The notes under the pieces were generated by a model, which did no database searches, had not been told where the DNA came from, and was given only the letters and a program-made list of their open reading frames with translations. A stretch of DNA of 64,000 nucleotides from Bifidobacterium sp. ESL0732 (lineage in GTDB: Bacteria; Actinomycetota; Actinomycetes; Actinomycetales; Bifidobacteriaceae). Position numbers and translations under genes: made by a program. This document shows positions 44,704 to 54,378 of this stretch, piece by piece; within the stretch, counting starts at the first letter, position 1, and each line of letters begins with the position of its first letter. Location of the stretch: assembly GCF_029395535.1 (NCBI RefSeq), contig NZ_CP113920.1, positions 1,240,001-1,304,000 on the forward strand, read 5' to 3'.

Positions 44704-45732
44704 CTACAAACCGAAATCAGGAAGCTGCAATGTTGCGGTATCGACGTTCTCATTGTCGGCCAGATTCCACAAGAGACTGCATGCGGCACGCAATGCATTG
44801 ATATCGCCAGAATCACTCACACTGACTTCATCACCAATCAGCTGCGCCGACGCGTCTTCACATTCCCATTCGGTTTTCGAAACCTGGACCACAGCCGGCA
44901 TAATCTCCTGCAATTCGCGTAAATCACGGGCAATATAAGTGGGACGGAGTTGTGGTTCGGCCAGCATCAGCTGCTTGGGGTCGGCAACGCCGGTGAGCAC
45001 GACCAAGGAATCGTAACCTCCCCGGTTGCCTGCTTCGATATCCGTATCAAGCCTGTCGCCGATGGCGAGGCATTGCTCTTTGGGGACCAACGTGGCGCCG
45101 TCATGCGAAGCCAGAAGACGCGCTTCGTCATACATTGCGGCCTCAGGCTTGCCTGCAGACGCAACCGGTTCGACGCCAGTGGCGGTGATGACGGCCTGGA
45201 TCATCGAACCTGAACCGGGGGCGATGCCCAATTCACGCGGAATCGTCAGGTCACGGTTCGTAACAAAATACTTGGCTCCACGCTCTACTGCATAAGAGGC
45301 CTTGGCAAGCTCAGTCCAGGCAACCTCGGGATACCAGCCTTGCACAACGGCAACCGGATCGTCCTCAACACGATCGACGACGGTAAGGCCCTGCTTCTCC
45401 AGTTCCTCGCGCAGATGTCCAGCACCGACCATAAGTACTTTGGCGCCTTTCGGCACCGCTCGTGCGACCATTCGAGCGGCGACAACCGACGAGGTGATGA
45501 CTTGCCAAGCCTCGACCTCAAGGCCGAAGCCACGAAGCTGCTCGGCCACGGTTTCCTGATAACGCGAGGAATTGTTGGTGGTGTATTCCACTGTCATGCC
45601 AGCCTTTTGAGCTTGGGCAATCGACTCACTGGCGTGATCGACCGGGTTTTTGCCACGGTAGACCACACCGTCAAGATCGAGCAATGCCAGCTTGTAGGCC
45701 TGTTCGATAGGTTGTTGTGTTGCTTTAAGCAC
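44704..45732 (-). CDS. HAD-IIA family hydrolase (NagD/PGP-like phosphatase)
   Basis: 342 residues. Motif I LALLDLDGVVYRGKNPV, motif II EYTTNNSSR, C-terminal motif CLAIGDRLDTDIEAGNRGGY. A type IIA cap lies between. GTG start at 45732 with AGGAG that overlaps the stop of the upstream gene. The substrate is unknown (sugar or glycolate phosphates in relatives). Confidence 0.92.
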   Translation of the reverse strand: MLKATQQPIEQAYKLALLDLDGVVYRGKNPVDHASESIAQAQKAGMTVEYTTNNSSRYQETVAEQLRGFGLEVEAWQVITSSVVAARMVARAVPKGAKVLMVGAGHLREELEKQGLTVVDRVEDDPVAVVQGWYPEVAWTELAKASYAVERGAKYFVTNRDLTIPRELGIAPGSGSMIQAVITATGVEPVASAGKPEAAMYDEARLLASHDGATLVPKEQCLAIGDRLDTDIEAGNRGGYDSLVVLTGVADPKQLMLAEPQLRPTYIARDLRELQEIMPAVVQVSKTEWECEDASAQLIGDEVSVSDSGDINALRAACSLLWNLADNENVDTATLQLPDFGL

Positions 45733-45740
45733 TGTTTACG

Positions 45741-47999
45741 CTACTCCTCTTCACCGGCTTCGTCTTTTTCGTCGGCAACTTCCTGTTCAACGGCCGGATC
45801 AACGGAATCTTCGGCGCCCTCGGTGGTTTCCTCGGCGGACAACTCGTTTTCGTCGTCGTCGGCATCACCTTCGGTATCCGCTTCTTCGTCTTCTCCGGCT
45901 TCGCCTTGAGCTTTTTCACTGGCAACTGAATCTGTAGACTCTTCGGGCTCGCCAGATTCGTCGACGACTTCCATGCTGTCGGCGTTCTCCTTGGCCGTGG
46001 CCTCGGCACTTTCCTTAGCCTCCGGGGTTTGCGGGTCGAGAGCCGACTGGGACTGATCGTCAGTATCGGCGTCTGAGTCGAGTTCCTCGCCTACTTCTTC
46101 ATCGGATTCGCCTTCCTCATCCTCTGAATCATCATTCGAATCGCTTTCATCGGAACCATCTTCACCAAAGTCAGAGTCATCGGAATCCTCGGAATTCGAA
46201 TCACGGTCATAGTCCTCGTCATCCTCATACGGATCGGGGGCATACTGTGCATCGTCTTCCGTGATGCCAAGCTCTTCCATCATGTCATCGGGCAGACGTT
46301 CGAGGTCGTAATCGATGACGACCTCATCGGCATCTTCATCGTCCTCGTCCTCATCGGCATACTTGTTTTCGAGCTGCTCAATGGTGGTGTCAAGGTCAGC
46401 CGCTTCGTCTCCACGGCCGCTTTCCTCGAGGAAGTACTGTTCGGCCTGCAAAGCGCGCATCTTGTAGGCTCCGGGCAGTCCTTTGGTGTTCGCCAGCTTG
46501 CTGACCACGTCGACGGCCTTGTCCCAAAGTCCCAAATCGCCGAGCGCACCTGCGTAGACCAGGAACATTTCAGCCTTCGATTCGCCAGTCAGCGCCTTGG
46601 CGTCGTCGGACATCGCCATTTCAATGGCGCGCTTTGGATTGCCGAGTCCACGTTCGCAATCGGCGATGAACGGCAGATAGTCGTTGTAGCCGTTCATACG
46701 ATGAGCGGTACGGAATTCCTTCAGCGCAGTCTTGTAATCGCCCTGGCGGTAGGCGATGAACGCCAGCGTTTCGCGGGAGAAATCGATGCGGGAGGCCTGA
46801 TGAGCCACCCATTCGGCGTGGTCGCGCGCGGCCTTCGGATCGCTTTCCTCAAGTGAATAGGCTGCAAGGATGTGCAGGCCAATGTTCTCGGCGTGCTCCT
46901 TGGAAAGCCCTCTCAGACGTTCCTTCTCGTCCTTGGAGAGCATTGACCATTCCATGCCCTTGGGCATGCGCGGCTCACCAGGACGACGGTCGGTATACGG
47001 GTTCTGAGACGGGAACGAAACCGTGCCATCAGAATTGCGGCGCGGGCCATCGTGCATGTATTGCTCGCGGCCATCGTTGTGGAAACCGCCACGGCGATCG
47101 TCACGACGGTCATCGCGATGGTTGTTGTAGCTTCTGTATCCGCCGCGGTCGCCATCTCTCCTGTCATCGCGGTGGAAATCACGGCGATCATTGCCACGCG
47201 AGTTATAGCCGCCCCTGCGGTCATCATTGCGATGGGAATCACGACGGTCGCCATCTCGACGATCATTGCCACGGTATCCTCCACGCCTGTCATCGTCATG
47301 CCCACGATAACCGCCGGAACGATAACCGCCCCTGCGATCGTCATTGCGATGGAAATCCCTACTACGGTCATCACCGCCGCGGTATCCTCCACGCCTATCG
47401 TCGTCGTGACGGTAACCGCCTTTGTGGAAGTCTCTGCGATCGCCGTCTTTGTGGAAATCACGCCTGTCATCGCGATGGAAGTCCCTGCGGTCACCATCAC
47501 GATAGTTGTCTCTGCGGTCGCTACCGCCGCGATATCCGCCACGTTCACCGTCACGATGGAAATCACGGTGTCCGCCACCGTTGCCATGGTAGCCACCACG
47601 CCTATCGTCATCGTGTCCGCGATAACCGCCGGAACGGTAGCCACCACGACGGTCATCGTTTCGATGGAAGTCCCTGCGGTCTCCATCACCGCGATAGCCA
47701 CCACGTTCTCCATCACGGTGGAAATCACGACGGTCGCCGTCACCGTGTCCGCGGTATCCGCCACTGCGTTCGCCGTCACGACGATCGTCACGGTGGAAGT
47801 CGCGGTGCCCACCGTTGCCGCGGTATCCCCCGCGCCTATCATCATCATGCCCACGGTAGGCGCCGTGACCACCCTTGTGGAAGCCTCCGCCACGATTGTT
47901 GCCGCGGAATCCGCCATGGCCACGATAGCCGCCACCGGAATGGGACGAACCGTGACCGTATGAGTTGCCGTCGCGGTTGCCGCGCTGTTCTTCTGCCAT
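45741..47999 (-). CDS. Large protein with Arg/Gly/His/Asp repeats, TPR-like core and acidic tail
   Basis: 752 residues in three parts. Residues 1-300 are a string of degenerate repeats of the type RRDFHRDDRRGGYRG, RGG-like and strongly basic and disordered. Residues about 335-560 form a helical-repeat core (MEWSMLSKDEKERLRGLSKE onward, ALKEFRTAHRMNGYNDYLPF; TPR-like). The last 190 are Glu/Asp/Ser-rich. Charge is thus split: positive front, negative end. RGG-like tracts bind RNA in many proteins; RNA binding here is inference. AAAGG precedes the ATG. No signal peptide. Confidence 0.85.
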   Translation of the reverse strand: MAEEQRGNRDGNSYGHGSSHSGGGYRGHGGFRGNNRGGGFHKGGHGAYRGHDDDRRGGYRGNGGHRDFHRDDRRDGERSGGYRGHGDGDRRDFHRDGERGGYRGDGDRRDFHRNDDRRGGYRSGGYRGHDDDRRGGYHGNGGGHRDFHRDGERGGYRGGSDRRDNYRDGDRRDFHRDDRRDFHKDGDRRDFHKGGYRHDDDRRGGYRGGDDRSRDFHRNDDRRGGYRSGGYRGHDDDRRGGYRGNDRRDGDRRDSHRNDDRRGGYNSRGNDRRDFHRDDRRDGDRGGYRSYNNHRDDRRDDRRGGFHNDGREQYMHDGPRRNSDGTVSFPSQNPYTDRRPGEPRMPKGMEWSMLSKDEKERLRGLSKEHAENIGLHILAAYSLEESDPKAARDHAEWVAHQASRIDFSRETLAFIAYRQGDYKTALKEFRTAHRMNGYNDYLPFIADCERGLGNPKRAIEMAMSDDAKALTGESKAEMFLVYAGALGDLGLWDKAVDVVSKLANTKGLPGAYKMRALQAEQYFLEESGRGDEAADLDTTIEQLENKYADEDEDDEDADEVVIDYDLERLPDDMMEELGITEDDAQYAPDPYEDDEDYDRDSNSEDSDDSDFGEDGSDESDSNDDSEDEEGESDEEVGEELDSDADTDDQSQSALDPQTPEAKESAEATAKENADSMEVVDESGEPEESTDSVASEKAQGEAGEDEEADTEGDADDDENELSAEETTEGAEDSVDPAVEQEVADEKDEAGEEE

Positions 48000-48118
48000 A
48001 TGCTTATACCTTTTGCTTGGGTTTGGTCATTCCGTTATTTGATTGAACGAAATAATCCTAAATTTTTTCTTATAATAAATTCTAATCGGCTTGATTAAAA
48101 CTTGATGAAAGCTTGCTG

Positions 48119-49441
48119 TCAGCCAAGTTCGACGGCTCCAACGGCCTTCTTGCCACGACGAATCAGCGCAAAGCGATCGGCAAGAAAATCGTCACCGGCC
48201 AGTTCCTGATCCTGATTCTCGACACGAACGTTGTTGACGTAGACACCGCCGGATTTGATGGTCTTGCGGGCCTCGGAAATGGACTTGAACAGACCTGCGG
48301 AAACGGCTGCCTGCGCCACACGTTCGCCGATGACTGCCTTGGCGAAGACCTTCTCGCCTTCCTCGTTTTCAATCTTGAGACCGTCGATTGAGGATTCCAG
48401 CATGTCGGAGCTGATGGACTTCAAGTCGCCGCCACGCCCGAAAAGCGCGGAAGCCGCGTCAATGGCTTCCTGCGTGGTCTTCTCGCCGTGCACGAAGCTC
48501 GTAACCTCCCAAGCCAACGCCTTTTGCGCCTCACGGGCACCGGGGTTGACCTCGGCCTCATGGGCGAGACGTTCGATCTCGGCCTTGGGCAGGAAGGTGA
48601 ACGCCTTCAAAAGCTTCAGCATCTCGCCGTCCGGCTGGTTATACCAGAACTGATAGAACTTGTAAGGGCTCAGCATCGTTGGATCAAGCCAGACGGCGTT
48701 GCCCTCGGACTTGCCGAACTTTTTGCCCTGACTGTCGGTGATGATGGGGCTGGTGAACACGTTGACGTTCTCACCGCGCACCTTGCGAATCAGGTCGAGG
48801 CCGCTGGTAAGGTTGCCCCACTGGTCGGAGCCGCCGAGCTGCAGCGTGCAGTGGTATTCGTCGAAAAGATGCAGGAAATCATTGCCCTGCAGAACCTGAT
48901 AGCTGAACTCCGTGAACGAGATGCCCTCGTCGGACTTGAGGCGACGAGCCACCGTGTCTTTGGCGAGCATCGTGCCCATGCGGAAGTTCTTGCCGACATC
49001 GCGCAGGAAATCGATGACCGACATGTTGGCGGTCCAGTCGTAGTTGGAGACGAAACGCACCGGATTGTCACCTTCGGTTACCAGAATCGTGCCGATCTGC
49101 TTTTTGAGCCTGCGAGCCCAGCCTTCGACGACATCCTTGGGGTTGAGTGTGCGTTCACCGCTTTGACGCGGATCTCCGATCAGACCGGTCGCGCCGCCGA
49201 CCACCGCGATAGGATGGTGGCCCGCTTCCTGCAGATGCCGCATATTGATCAACTGAACAAGATTGCCGATATGCAGCGAGGCCGCTGTGGGGTCGAAACC
49301 GCAATAATAGGTAATCGGCCCACCGTTCAACGCTTTGGCGAGCTGATCGCGGTCCGTGGACTGTGAAATCAACCCGCGCCAGTTCAATTCATCGAAGAGA
49401 GAGTCAAATCCCGCTTCCTTGAAATTGGTGACGTGAGCCAT
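48119..49441 (-). CDS. tyrS: Tyrosyl-tRNA synthetase
   Basis: Class I synthetase, 440 residues. HIGH-type [19 protein letters not shown] and [11 protein letters not shown] (KMSKS variant), C-terminal S4 domain ([20 protein letters not shown]). Located downstream of argH after an SGNH hydrolase gene; argGH-tyrS proximity is common in Gram-positives. GGGGAA precedes the ATG. Confidence 0.97.
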   Translation of the reverse strand: MAHVTNFKEAGFDSLFDELNWRGLISQSTDRDQLAKALNGGPITYYCGFDPTAASLHIGNLVQLINMRHLQEAGHHPIAVVGGATGLIGDPRQSGERTLNPKDVVEGWARRLKKQIGTILVTEGDNPVRFVSNYDWTANMSVIDFLRDVGKNFRMGTMLAKDTVARRLKSDEGISFTEFSYQVLQGNDFLHLFDEYHCTLQLGGSDQWGNLTSGLDLIRKVRGENVNVFTSPIITDSQGKKFGKSEGNAVWLDPTMLSPYKFYQFWYNQPDGEMLKLLKAFTFLPKAEIERLAHEAEVNPGAREAQKALAWEVTSFVHGEKTTQEAIDAASALFGRGGDLKSISSDMLESSIDGLKIENEEGEKVFAKAVIGERVAQAAVSAGLFKSISEARKTIKSGGVYVNNVRVENQDQELAGDDFLADRFALIRRGKKAVGAVELG

Positions 49442-49646
49442 AACCGTATTCCCCTATTCTTTTGTGTCAAAACAACCAGAGTCAAGAGACTCCTGAACCA
49501 ATCTATTTTCGCAGATGACGGCGACACCGGAATATCACGTTCAATGCTGGGTTATTTCACAACCGTTATTGTTTTGGTTATTAAAAAATAAGTACTATCT
49601 TACGATAATTTATAACGTCGTTTAATGCATCGAAGAACGGACCACC

Positions 49647-50396
49647 TCATTCGGCGGCAAAGTCCTGTACGAATGAAGTTCCGAGCTTGGCGATGACGCC
49701 CTCGACCATACAGCTGTAACCTTTGGCGCTGGGATGGAAATGATCGGGCGAGAAAAAATCGGGTGCGTCGGCGTGCACGTTTTCATGAATCATATCGACG
49801 TATCTGGCATGATGCTTGGCGCAGACTTCCTTGCTCGCCGCAGCCTGCTCGTCCATCTCACGTTCAAGCGCACGACGCAGAGCCTTGCCAAGCGACGGCT
49901 CATGCTGCATCTGGCCGGGGCTCAGGACCACAATATGCTCGCTCAACGCCTTTGCCTCGTCAAGGACAGCGGAAAGGTCGGCGCGCCATTCATCAAGCGT
50001 GCGATTGGCCATGATGTCGTTGGATCCAGCGCAAATAATCAGGATATCGAATTTCTTGCCGTTTTTCAGCACCTCGGGAAGCATACGGTATCGGACTCGG
50101 CGCATCGTGGCACCAAGCTTGCCATGTGCTTCCCAGCTGACGTCACGATTGAATTCCTGTGCAAATCCTTGCGCGAGGTCGGGGATGAGACCTTCCTGTT
50201 GGTCCTGCGTACCGCAGGCTGCCACCATGGAATCCCCAACGGCGCACATATTCAAAGATTTGGCGTTGCCAGCAGTCGACGATTTGAATTTCCTCACACC
50301 AAACGGCTCACCTCCCGGAGCCTCGGAGAGGTGAATCGTATGCTTCGCCCAAATCGCCTCGAGAGTCGCTACCGGAGTTCCGATACCCAATGTCAT
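49647..50396 (-). CDS. SGNH/GDSL hydrolase family protein
   Basis: 249 residues, no signal peptide. Block I NMCAVGDSMVAAC (Ser), block III IICAGSNDIMANRT and block V FFSPDHFHPSAKGY (Asp, His) are all present. Cytoplasmic esterase or deacetylase, substrate unknown. AAAGG precedes the ATG at 50396; a GTG three codons earlier has no spacing for it. Confidence 0.88.
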   Translation of the reverse strand: MTLGIGTPVATLEAIWAKHTIHLSEAPGGEPFGVRKFKSSTAGNAKSLNMCAVGDSMVAACGTQDQQEGLIPDLAQGFAQEFNRDVSWEAHGKLGATMRRVRYRMLPEVLKNGKKFDILIICAGSNDIMANRTLDEWRADLSAVLDEAKALSEHIVVLSPGQMQHEPSLGKALRRALEREMDEQAAASKEVCAKHHARYVDMIHENVHADAPDFFSPDHFHPSAKGYSCMVEGVIAKLGTSFVQDFAAE

Positions 50397-50468
50397 GCTG
50401 TTCACGCCTTTCTTTGCATCAGACTTTCAGCATTCCATCGTACTCAAAGTGGCGTCGAAAATGTCAAA

Positions 50469-51956
50469 TCAGTTCAATACGTCCGGTTTTACGTAGGCAG
50501 GACCATCGCTGACGGAATCCGCGAATATCTGGGCTTTTGCGGCTATCCGCTTGGCTTCGGCGATTTGTTCACGAACACGCACGGGCGCGGTGCCGCCCTT
50601 GCCGTCGCGTTGGTCGACGGAACCTTCCACCGAAAGAACCTTGCGGACTTGCGGCGCGACGTCTGCGGGCAGGAAATTCTTGAAGACATTGACGAAATCA
50701 TCATCGCTCAGGTCCCAGAGCTCAACGCCGCGGCCTTCGGCCAGCTGGACGCAGGCACCGGAAAGTTCGTGGGCATGACGGAACGGAACGCCCTGCTTGA
50801 CGAGCCATTCGGCGATATCGGTTGCCAGAGCGAAACCGGTCGGTGCTTGGGCCTTAAGACGGTCAAGGTCGAAGACCATCGTGCGCACCATGCCAGCAAA
50901 CGCTGGCAACAACGTTTCCAGCGTATCGACCTGGTCGAACACGGCTTCCTTGTCTTCCTGAAGGTCTCGGGCATAGGCCGTCGGAAGGCCTTTAAGCGTC
51001 GCCATCAAACCGGTCAGATCGCCGATAAGACGGCCTGACTTGCCGCGGGTGAGCTCAGCGATGTCCGGGTTCTTTTTCTGCGGCATAATCGAGGAACCAG
51101 TCGAATAGGCGTCATCGAGACGGACGAAGGCGAATTCCTGCGTGTTCCAGATAATGATTTCCTCGCTTAGGCGGCTCAGGTCGACGCCAACCATGGCGGC
51201 GATGAAGGAGAATTCGGCCACCAAGTCGCGACTAGCGGTGCCGTCAATCGAATTAGCAGTTACGCGCGAGAAGCCAAGCTCATGAGCCACGGCCTCTGGG
51301 TCAAGGCCAAGCGTATTACCTGCTAAGGCACCGGAACCATACGGGCTTTCGTCCATACGGGCATCCCAGTCGTAAAGCCTTTCGATATCACGCAGCAACG
51401 GCCAGACGTGAGCCATCAATTGATGAGCCAACAGCACTGGTTGGGCATGCTGCATGTGCGTACGACCTGGCATCACCGCTTCCCCGGCCTTTTCGGCTTG
51501 GCCAATCAAGGCATCAACCACACCAAGAACCAAACCGGCAACGCTACGTGCATGGCGACGCAGCCACATACGGATAAGACAGGCAATCTGGTCGTTGCGC
51601 GAACGCCCCGCACGCAACTTGCCGCCGAGCTCGTCTCCCGCGATTTCGAGCAGCCCGCGCTCCAGTGCCGTAGCCTCATCCTCGTCGTCTTCGACAGGTG
51701 TGAACTCCCCCGAATCCACCAGCTTCTGCAACTTGTTGAGCGCATCCTCCATCTGCTTCAACTCATCGTCGCTTAAAAGTCCTGCCTTACCGAGCACCCG
51801 TGCATGAGCCCGCGACCCGGCGATATCGTCGTCGGCCAGCCGCCAGTCAAACTGCGTCGACTTCGAAAGCCTCGCGAGCTGCGGCGAAGGACCAGACTTA
51901 AACCGCCCGCCCCATAGCGCCAAATGCTCATTCCCTTTATTATTCTGCTCCGTCAT
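50469..51956 (-). CDS. argH: Argininosuccinate lyase
   Basis: Last step of arginine synthesis, releasing fumarate. 495 residues. The family signature [20 protein letters not shown] is complete, and the early [18 protein letters not shown] is typical. AGGGA lies before the ATG at 51956; longer in-frame sequence would run into the palindromic element at 52013. Separated from argG by 438 bp of structured DNA. Confidence 0.97.
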   Translation of the reverse strand: MTEQNNKGNEHLALWGGRFKSGPSPQLARLSKSTQFDWRLADDDIAGSRAHARVLGKAGLLSDDELKQMEDALNKLQKLVDSGEFTPVEDDEDEATALERGLLEIAGDELGGKLRAGRSRNDQIACLIRMWLRRHARSVAGLVLGVVDALIGQAEKAGEAVMPGRTHMQHAQPVLLAHQLMAHVWPLLRDIERLYDWDARMDESPYGSGALAGNTLGLDPEAVAHELGFSRVTANSIDGTASRDLVAEFSFIAAMVGVDLSRLSEEIIIWNTQEFAFVRLDDAYSTGSSIMPQKKNPDIAELTRGKSGRLIGDLTGLMATLKGLPTAYARDLQEDKEAVFDQVDTLETLLPAFAGMVRTMVFDLDRLKAQAPTGFALATDIAEWLVKQGVPFRHAHELSGACVQLAEGRGVELWDLSDDDFVNVFKNFLPADVAPQVRKVLSVEGSVDQRDGKGGTAPVRVREQIAEAKRIAAKAQIFADSVSDGPAYVKPDVLN

Positions 51957-52012
51957 TGTGCAATTCCCTTCATTCATCAAGTAATAATTGTTAGCATAAA
52001 CCATATTGTGCG

Positions 52013-52097
52013 GAGGTCTAGGGATATACGTTGTTCCGGACGCTCCTTGGCCGCTCGGCCGTGTCTTACGCCGTAACAACGCATATCCCTAGGCCTC
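52013..52097 (-). repeat. Short structured palindromic element, copy C
   Basis: 85 nt. Outer arms GAGGtCTAGGGATAT pair with ATATCCCTAGgCCTC. On the minus strand it reads CGTAAGAC, a GGCC-gagc-GGCC hairpin and GGAGCGTCC, the same internal plan as copy B. It ends about 57 bp upstream of the argH start. Confidence 0.8.
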
Positions 52098-52152
52098 AAT
52101 CCCGACTGTTAAAAACTGTTGTTTACGAACTCTATTCATTACATAAGTCAAA

Positions 52153-52325
52153 GGAGGGTCTGGGATATGCGATGATCGACCGTAAAGACTTGGCCTGAGC
52201 AAAATCAAAGATTTTGCCTTAGCGCTCGATACATCGCGCTCACTTCGCCTAAACGGAGCCCACAGGGCTTCGTTCTTAACGGCTCAGCCCAGAGTGTCCC
52301 GAGCATTGCATATCCCAGACCCTCC
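52153..52325 (+). repeat. Long structured palindromic element, copy D
   Basis: 173 nt, plus-strand orientation of the family. Outer arms GGAGGGTCTGGGATATGC. Internal loop CCGTAAAGAC opposite CAGAGTGTCC. Stem GGcCTGAGC / GCTCAGcCC, then hairpins at 52199-52217, 52221-52240 and 52252-52274. The second hairpin's sequence (CGCTCGATACATCGCGCTCA) is identical to copy A; the third and the surrounding stem differ from copy A by matched changes. Confidence 0.85.
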
Positions 52326-52394
52326 CGCCACAGCAGGTTGCCTGAAACATGAGGATTGTTAGGCAGTTTTACAAAAGCAACAAACTGCTAGCAA

Positions 52395-53633
52395 CTATTC
52401 GACGGAGTTGTCCGGGACTTCGATGCCATTGCCGAATTTGACATCGCGGGCAGCGGCCACCTTGTCGGGCAGCCCGTAGATCGAGATGAATCCGTTGGAG
52501 GCGTTCTGGTCGTAAGTGTCGCCAGAATCGTAGGTGGCGAGCTTGTAGTCGTAGAGAGAGGTTTCGCTGCGACGTCCGGTAACCACGGCGCGTCCGCCGT
52601 GCATGATCATACGAATTTCGCCGGAAACGTAGCGCTGCGTGTCTTCGATGAAGGCGTTCAACGAGCGGACCGCAGGCGAGAACCATTGCGCGTCGTAGAC
52701 CAGCTCGGCCCAGCGCTTGTCGATGTCGCGCTTGATACGGTGCTGCTCGCGTTCGAGGCAGCAGTTTTCGAGTTCCTCGTGGGCGGCGATCAATGCGATG
52801 GCACCCGGTGCCTCATAGAGTTCGCGGGACTTGATGCCGACCAAACGGTCTTCAATCAGGTCGATACGGCCGATGCCTTGGGCACCGGCGCGGCGATTCA
52901 TCTCTTCGATGGCCTGCAGCGGGGTTACATCCTTGCCGTCGATCTTCACGGGCACACCCTGTTTGAATTCGATGACAACCTCGTCTTCGACCGGTGGGAA
53001 CGCTGGATCATCGGTGTAGGTGTAGCAGTCCTTGGTCGGGCCGTTCCATGGATCCTCGAGAAAGCCGGTTTCGATGGCGCGACCCCATACGTTCTGATCA
53101 ATGGAATACGGGCTCTTCTCGGTCTGAGTGATCGGCAGCTTGTGATCCTTGGCGAACTGGATCTCGACATCACGGGTCAGCGAAAGATCGCGAATCGGGC
53201 TGATGGCTTTCAGATTCGGGTCAATCGAGGCAATCGAAACCTCGAAACGCACTTGGTCGTTGCCCTTGCCGGTGCAACCGTGCGAGATGGTGTCGGCACC
53301 GAACTGGTGGGCGGCACGCACGAGATGCTTCGAGATCAAAGGTCGAGAAATGGCGGAAACCAACGGATAGACACCTTCATACTTGGCATTGGCCTTCAGA
53401 GCCAGCATGCAGTATTCCTTGGCGAATTCCTCACGGGCGTCGACCACGTAGGCCTCAACGGCACCGCAGTCCAACGCACGCTGACGGATGGTTTCAAGGC
53501 TTTCTCCGCCCTGACCGACATCGAGGGAAACAGCGACAACATCTTTGCCAGTGCGCTCCTTCAAATACGGAATAGCCACGGAAGTATCGAGACCTCCGGA
53601 ATATGCGAGTACGATGCGGTTCTTATCGCTCAT
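52395..53633 (-). CDS. argG: Argininosuccinate synthase
   Basis: ATP-dependent joining of citrulline and aspartate. 412 residues. [20 protein letters not shown] (PP-loop) and the later [15 protein letters not shown] and [15 protein letters not shown] regions are diagnostic. AAGGG precedes the ATG. An ARG-box-like site lies 45 bp upstream (53678-53695). Confidence 0.97.
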   Translation of the reverse strand: MSDKNRIVLAYSGGLDTSVAIPYLKERTGKDVVAVSLDVGQGGESLETIRQRALDCGAVEAYVVDAREEFAKEYCMLALKANAKYEGVYPLVSAISRPLISKHLVRAAHQFGADTISHGCTGKGNDQVRFEVSIASIDPNLKAISPIRDLSLTRDVEIQFAKDHKLPITQTEKSPYSIDQNVWGRAIETGFLEDPWNGPTKDCYTYTDDPAFPPVEDEVVIEFKQGVPVKIDGKDVTPLQAIEEMNRRAGAQGIGRIDLIEDRLVGIKSRELYEAPGAIALIAAHEELENCCLEREQHRIKRDIDKRWAELVYDAQWFSPAVRSLNAFIEDTQRYVSGEIRMIMHGGRAVVTGRRSETSLYDYKLATYDSGDTYDQNASNGFISIYGLPDKVAAARDVKFGNGIEVPDNSVE

Positions 53634-53677
53634 GGCAGCCCTTTCTTCAAAGCTTTATACAATTATATATACACGGT

Positions 53678-53695
53678 TTCGTATAAATATTCAAT
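53678..53695 (-). promoter_or_regulatory. Candidate ArgR box upstream of argG
   Basis: Minus strand ATTGAATATTTATACGAA follows the ARG-box plan TGAATwwwwATtCA closely in the left half and in the AT centre. It lies between argR and argG. Confidence 0.5.
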
Positions 53696-53769
53696 CAGAT
53701 TACTACTGTGTCCGAACTTCGAGACGGCAACCCGAAATGAATACCAACGCTATTTTCCATTACAAGTTA

Positions 53770-54378
53770 TTAGCGCGATACGTCTTGCTTTCGCGAAACG
53801 ATGTCAAGCAGCCACTGCATCCGTCCTACGGCAGCTTCGTCGTCATTGCAGACCAAAAGCACCGTATCGTCACCGGCGACCGTGCCCAGAATACCGTCAA
53901 TAGGTTGCTTGTCGATGACGCTGGCCATGTATTGCGCCGCACCGGAAGGGGTGTGAACAATGACCAAGTTACGCGCAGCCGCAGCCGAGGTAATCAATCC
54001 CGAAAGACCACGGGAAAGCTGCTGGTCGATTTTTTCGGCAGTGACGTCATCGAATTCGGGTTCGACACCCAGGGTATAGGCCATTTCGCCGGTTTTGAGC
54101 CTTGTCTTCACTGCTTTCATCTCATCGAGGTCGCGGCTCAATGTGGCTTGCGTAACCTCGATGCCTCTATCAGCAAGCAGATCAAGAAGCTGCCCCTGCG
54201 AAGAAACCACTGAATTGGAAAGAATCTCCTGGATGACACTCAGACGAGCCGTCCTGTTTGTAGGATGCTGCAGTTTGGTCTCCACGCCCTGTTCTCCTGC
54301 ACCTTTCGAAACTCCAGCAGAATCAGCCGAATCGTGATTGATATCGGCCGAAATATCGCTATCCTCAGTATCGTTCAT
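53770..54378 (-). CDS. argR: Arginine repressor ArgR
   Basis: 202 residues. The HTH domain ([33 protein letters not shown]) and the C-terminal arginine-binding/hexamerisation domain ([17 protein letters not shown]) are intact. The first 45 residues ([20 protein letters not shown] onward) are an acidic extension absent from most ArgR (about 150 residues). Overlaps argF by 4 bp (ATGA). Confidence 0.96.
   Translation of the reverse strand: MNDTEDSDISADINHDSADSAGVSKGAGEQGVETKLQHPTNRTARLSVIQEILSNSVVSSQGQLLDLLADRGIEVTQATLSRDLDEMKAVKTRLKTGEMAYTLGVEPEFDDVTAEKIDQQLSRGLSGLITSAAAARNLVIVHTPSGAAQYMASVIDKQPIDGILGTVAGDDTVLLVCNDDEAAVGRMQWLLDIVSRKQDVSR

Larger units (their letters stand above)
51957..52394. 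other. argG-argH spacer with structured elements
   Basis: 438 bp without genes. It holds the short element C (52013-52097) and long element D (52153-52325), about 55 bp apart, in opposite orientation. Confidence 0.8.

Noticed and set aside
46853..48046. Long open frames opposite the RGG-like gene on the plus strand (to about 397 codons)
   Set aside because: They mirror the repeat DNA of the 45741-47999 gene; the text is compositionally biased (Cys/His/Arg or Ile/Val/Thr runs) with no ribosome binding site. The minus-strand reading has a good start, folded core and sensible neighbours.
51957..52079. In-frame N-terminal extension of argH
   Set aside because: It translates the palindromic element C; AGGGA and ATG at 51956 give the normal start.
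52599..53903. 434-codon plus-strand open frame opposite argG
   Set aside because: Antisense shadow of argG; argG motifs are complete on the minus strand.
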